Of a stretch of 22,640 nucleotides of DNA, positions 22,188 through 22,640 are shown piece by piece. The translations under genes and the position numbers were made by a program. Within the stretch, counting starts at the first letter, position 1. Each line of letters begins with the position of its first letter. The notes below the pieces were generated by a model, which worked only from the letters and a program-made list of their open reading frames with translations, was not told the origin of the DNA and did not search any database. The DNA lies in the NCBI RefSeq assembly GCF_006228105.1, contig NZ_VDHH01000026.1. One strand, written 5' to 3'. This DNA comes from Chelonobacter sp006228105 (GTDB lineage Bacteria > Pseudomonadota > Gammaproteobacteria > Enterobacterales > Pasteurellaceae).

Positions 22188-22580
22188 ATGCAAAATTACT
22201 CCGATCTCGTCGAACAATTTAGTGGCTTGCCAAGTTGGGAAGATCGCTATCGGCTGTTGATTCAGCTCGGTAAAAAATTGCCAGAGATTGAACGCAGCGA
22301 ATGGGAGCAAATGCCTTTGATTCAAGGCTGTGAAGCAGAAGTGCGGTTTGCGGCAGTGAAGCACCCTGACGGTTATCACTTTGCCGCCTACAGTGAAGCA
22401 CGCATTATGAACGGCTTGCTTTATCTGCTGTTGAGTGCGCTGCAAGCGCTAAAATTAGAACAAATTCGGCAGCTTGACATCAGCGCTTTGTTGCAACAAT
22501 GCGGTATTGCACAGCGCTTGAGCGCCACCCGTTTGAACGGTTTAAAACAGATCGAATCGTTGTTACACCGCTTGGATTAG
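22188..22580 (+). CDS. csdE: Sulfur acceptor protein CsdE (SufE family)
   Basis: 130-residue SufE-family protein that accepts the persulfide from CsdA. The acceptor cysteine is Cys48 in PLIQGCEAEVRF, the family signature, and the N-terminal WEDRYRLLIQLGKKLP is also typical. One base separates it from csdA, so the pair is translationally linked. In E. coli tcdA (ygdL) follows csdE; here the window ends 60 bases later and this cannot be seen. An uptake word lies inside (22339-22347). The TAG stop is the first three bases of the second 29-base repeat copy. Confidence 0.94.
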   Translation: MQNYSDLVEQFSGLPSWEDRYRLLIQLGKKLPEIERSEWEQMPLIQGCEAEVRFAAVKHPDGYHFAAYSEARIMNGLLYLLLSALQALKLEQIRQLDISALLQQCGIAQRLSATRLNGLKQIESLLHRLD

Positions 22581-22606
22581 GGTCTGTTGATCTTTGTTTA
22601 TATTTT
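22578..22606 (+). repeat. 29-base direct repeat, copy 2
   Basis: Identical over 29 bases to 10490-10518. It begins with the csdE stop codon TAG, and the bases after it (22607-22640) are unlike those after copy 1. It runs close to the window edge, so a longer element could continue beyond. Confidence 0.85.
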
Positions 22607-22640
22607 GAATTGTCGTTTAAAATGAGCACAAGCTAGGCGT

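Larger units (their letters stand above)
28..22347. repeat. Haemophilus-type DNA uptake signal sequences (30 exact copies)
   Basis: AAGTGCGGT on + starts at 28, 1063, 5004, 6017, 6724, 8669, 9512, 11620, 13028, 14173, 15934, 18899, 20592, 21418, 21903, 22339. The reverse complement starts at 1366, 1594, 3195, 5621, 6031, 6395, 7376, 7929, 10697, 11639, 14680, 15946, 21158, 22158. This is about one per 750 bases. It marks the host as a naturally transformable Pasteurellaceae of the Hin (not Apl) uptake subclade. The longest gap without one is 15955-18898 (pepB-dinB). Confidence 0.93.

Noticed and set aside
1..22640. Defence system, prophage, integron, CRISPR or toxin-antitoxin locus
   Set aside because: All substantial frames are accounted for by housekeeping or metabolic families, and no repeat-spacer array, integrase or phage gene was seen. 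The secreted SNase protein alone is not evidence of a defence system.

Overview
The window reads as chromosomal core DNA of a Pasteurellaceae bacterium (Haemophilus/Aggregatibacter/Pasteurella group). The main sign is the Haemophilus-type DNA uptake word AAGTGCGGT, which I count 30 times as exact copies (16 on +, 14 on -), several as inverted pairs. Proteins such as the DUF440 dsDNA mimic, GcvA, IlvE and CsdA/CsdE also look gammaproteobacterial. I see no prophage, transposase gene, CRISPR array, tRNA, rRNA or recognisable defence system.

Layout. 43-1332 (-): serS, followed by a 485-base gene-poor leader region. 1818-6368 (+): an L-lactate utilisation cluster, lldP-lldE-lldF-lldG (permease plus the LutABC-type iron-sulfur system), with a CRP-like site upstream and a hairpin terminator between the permease gene and the enzyme genes. 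It converges on 6418-9667 (-): gcvA - DUF423 membrane protein - rlmM - dapB, tightly spaced and probably one transcript. Divergent from gcvA is a small RNA gene that I identify as gcvB (about 9786-9936, +), with a LysR-type palindrome between the two.

10034-11572 (+): a MarR-family regulator and the branched-chain aminotransferase ilvE, separated by a 29-base repeat that recurs after csdE. 11939-14581 (+): ppc. 14747-15061 (+): DUF440 dsDNA-mimic protein. 15242-18580 (-): a small zinc-ribbon membrane protein, ndk, pepB and dinB; dinB has a LexA box upstream. 18581-19167 holds no convincing gene. It carries two diverged, divergently oriented copies of a structured repeat whose outer helix shows compensatory base changes; this is the most unusual feature here. 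19168-20308 (-): yohK/lrgB and yohJ/lrgA, with a CRP-like site upstream. 20423-22580 (+): a secreted thermonuclease-like protein, then csdA and csdE (cysteine desulfurase and its sulfur acceptor).

How it works together: lactate uptake and oxidation, anaplerosis (ppc), amino-acid supply (dapB, ilvE, gcvA/gcvB), translation and rRNA modification (serS, rlmM), nucleotide and peptide turnover (ndk, pepB), SOS mutagenesis (dinB) and sulfur transfer (csdAE). I did not find a clearly new multi-gene system. The items worth a second look are the repeats, the RNA gene and the regulatory sites. Identifications are from sequence recognition only; no search was run.
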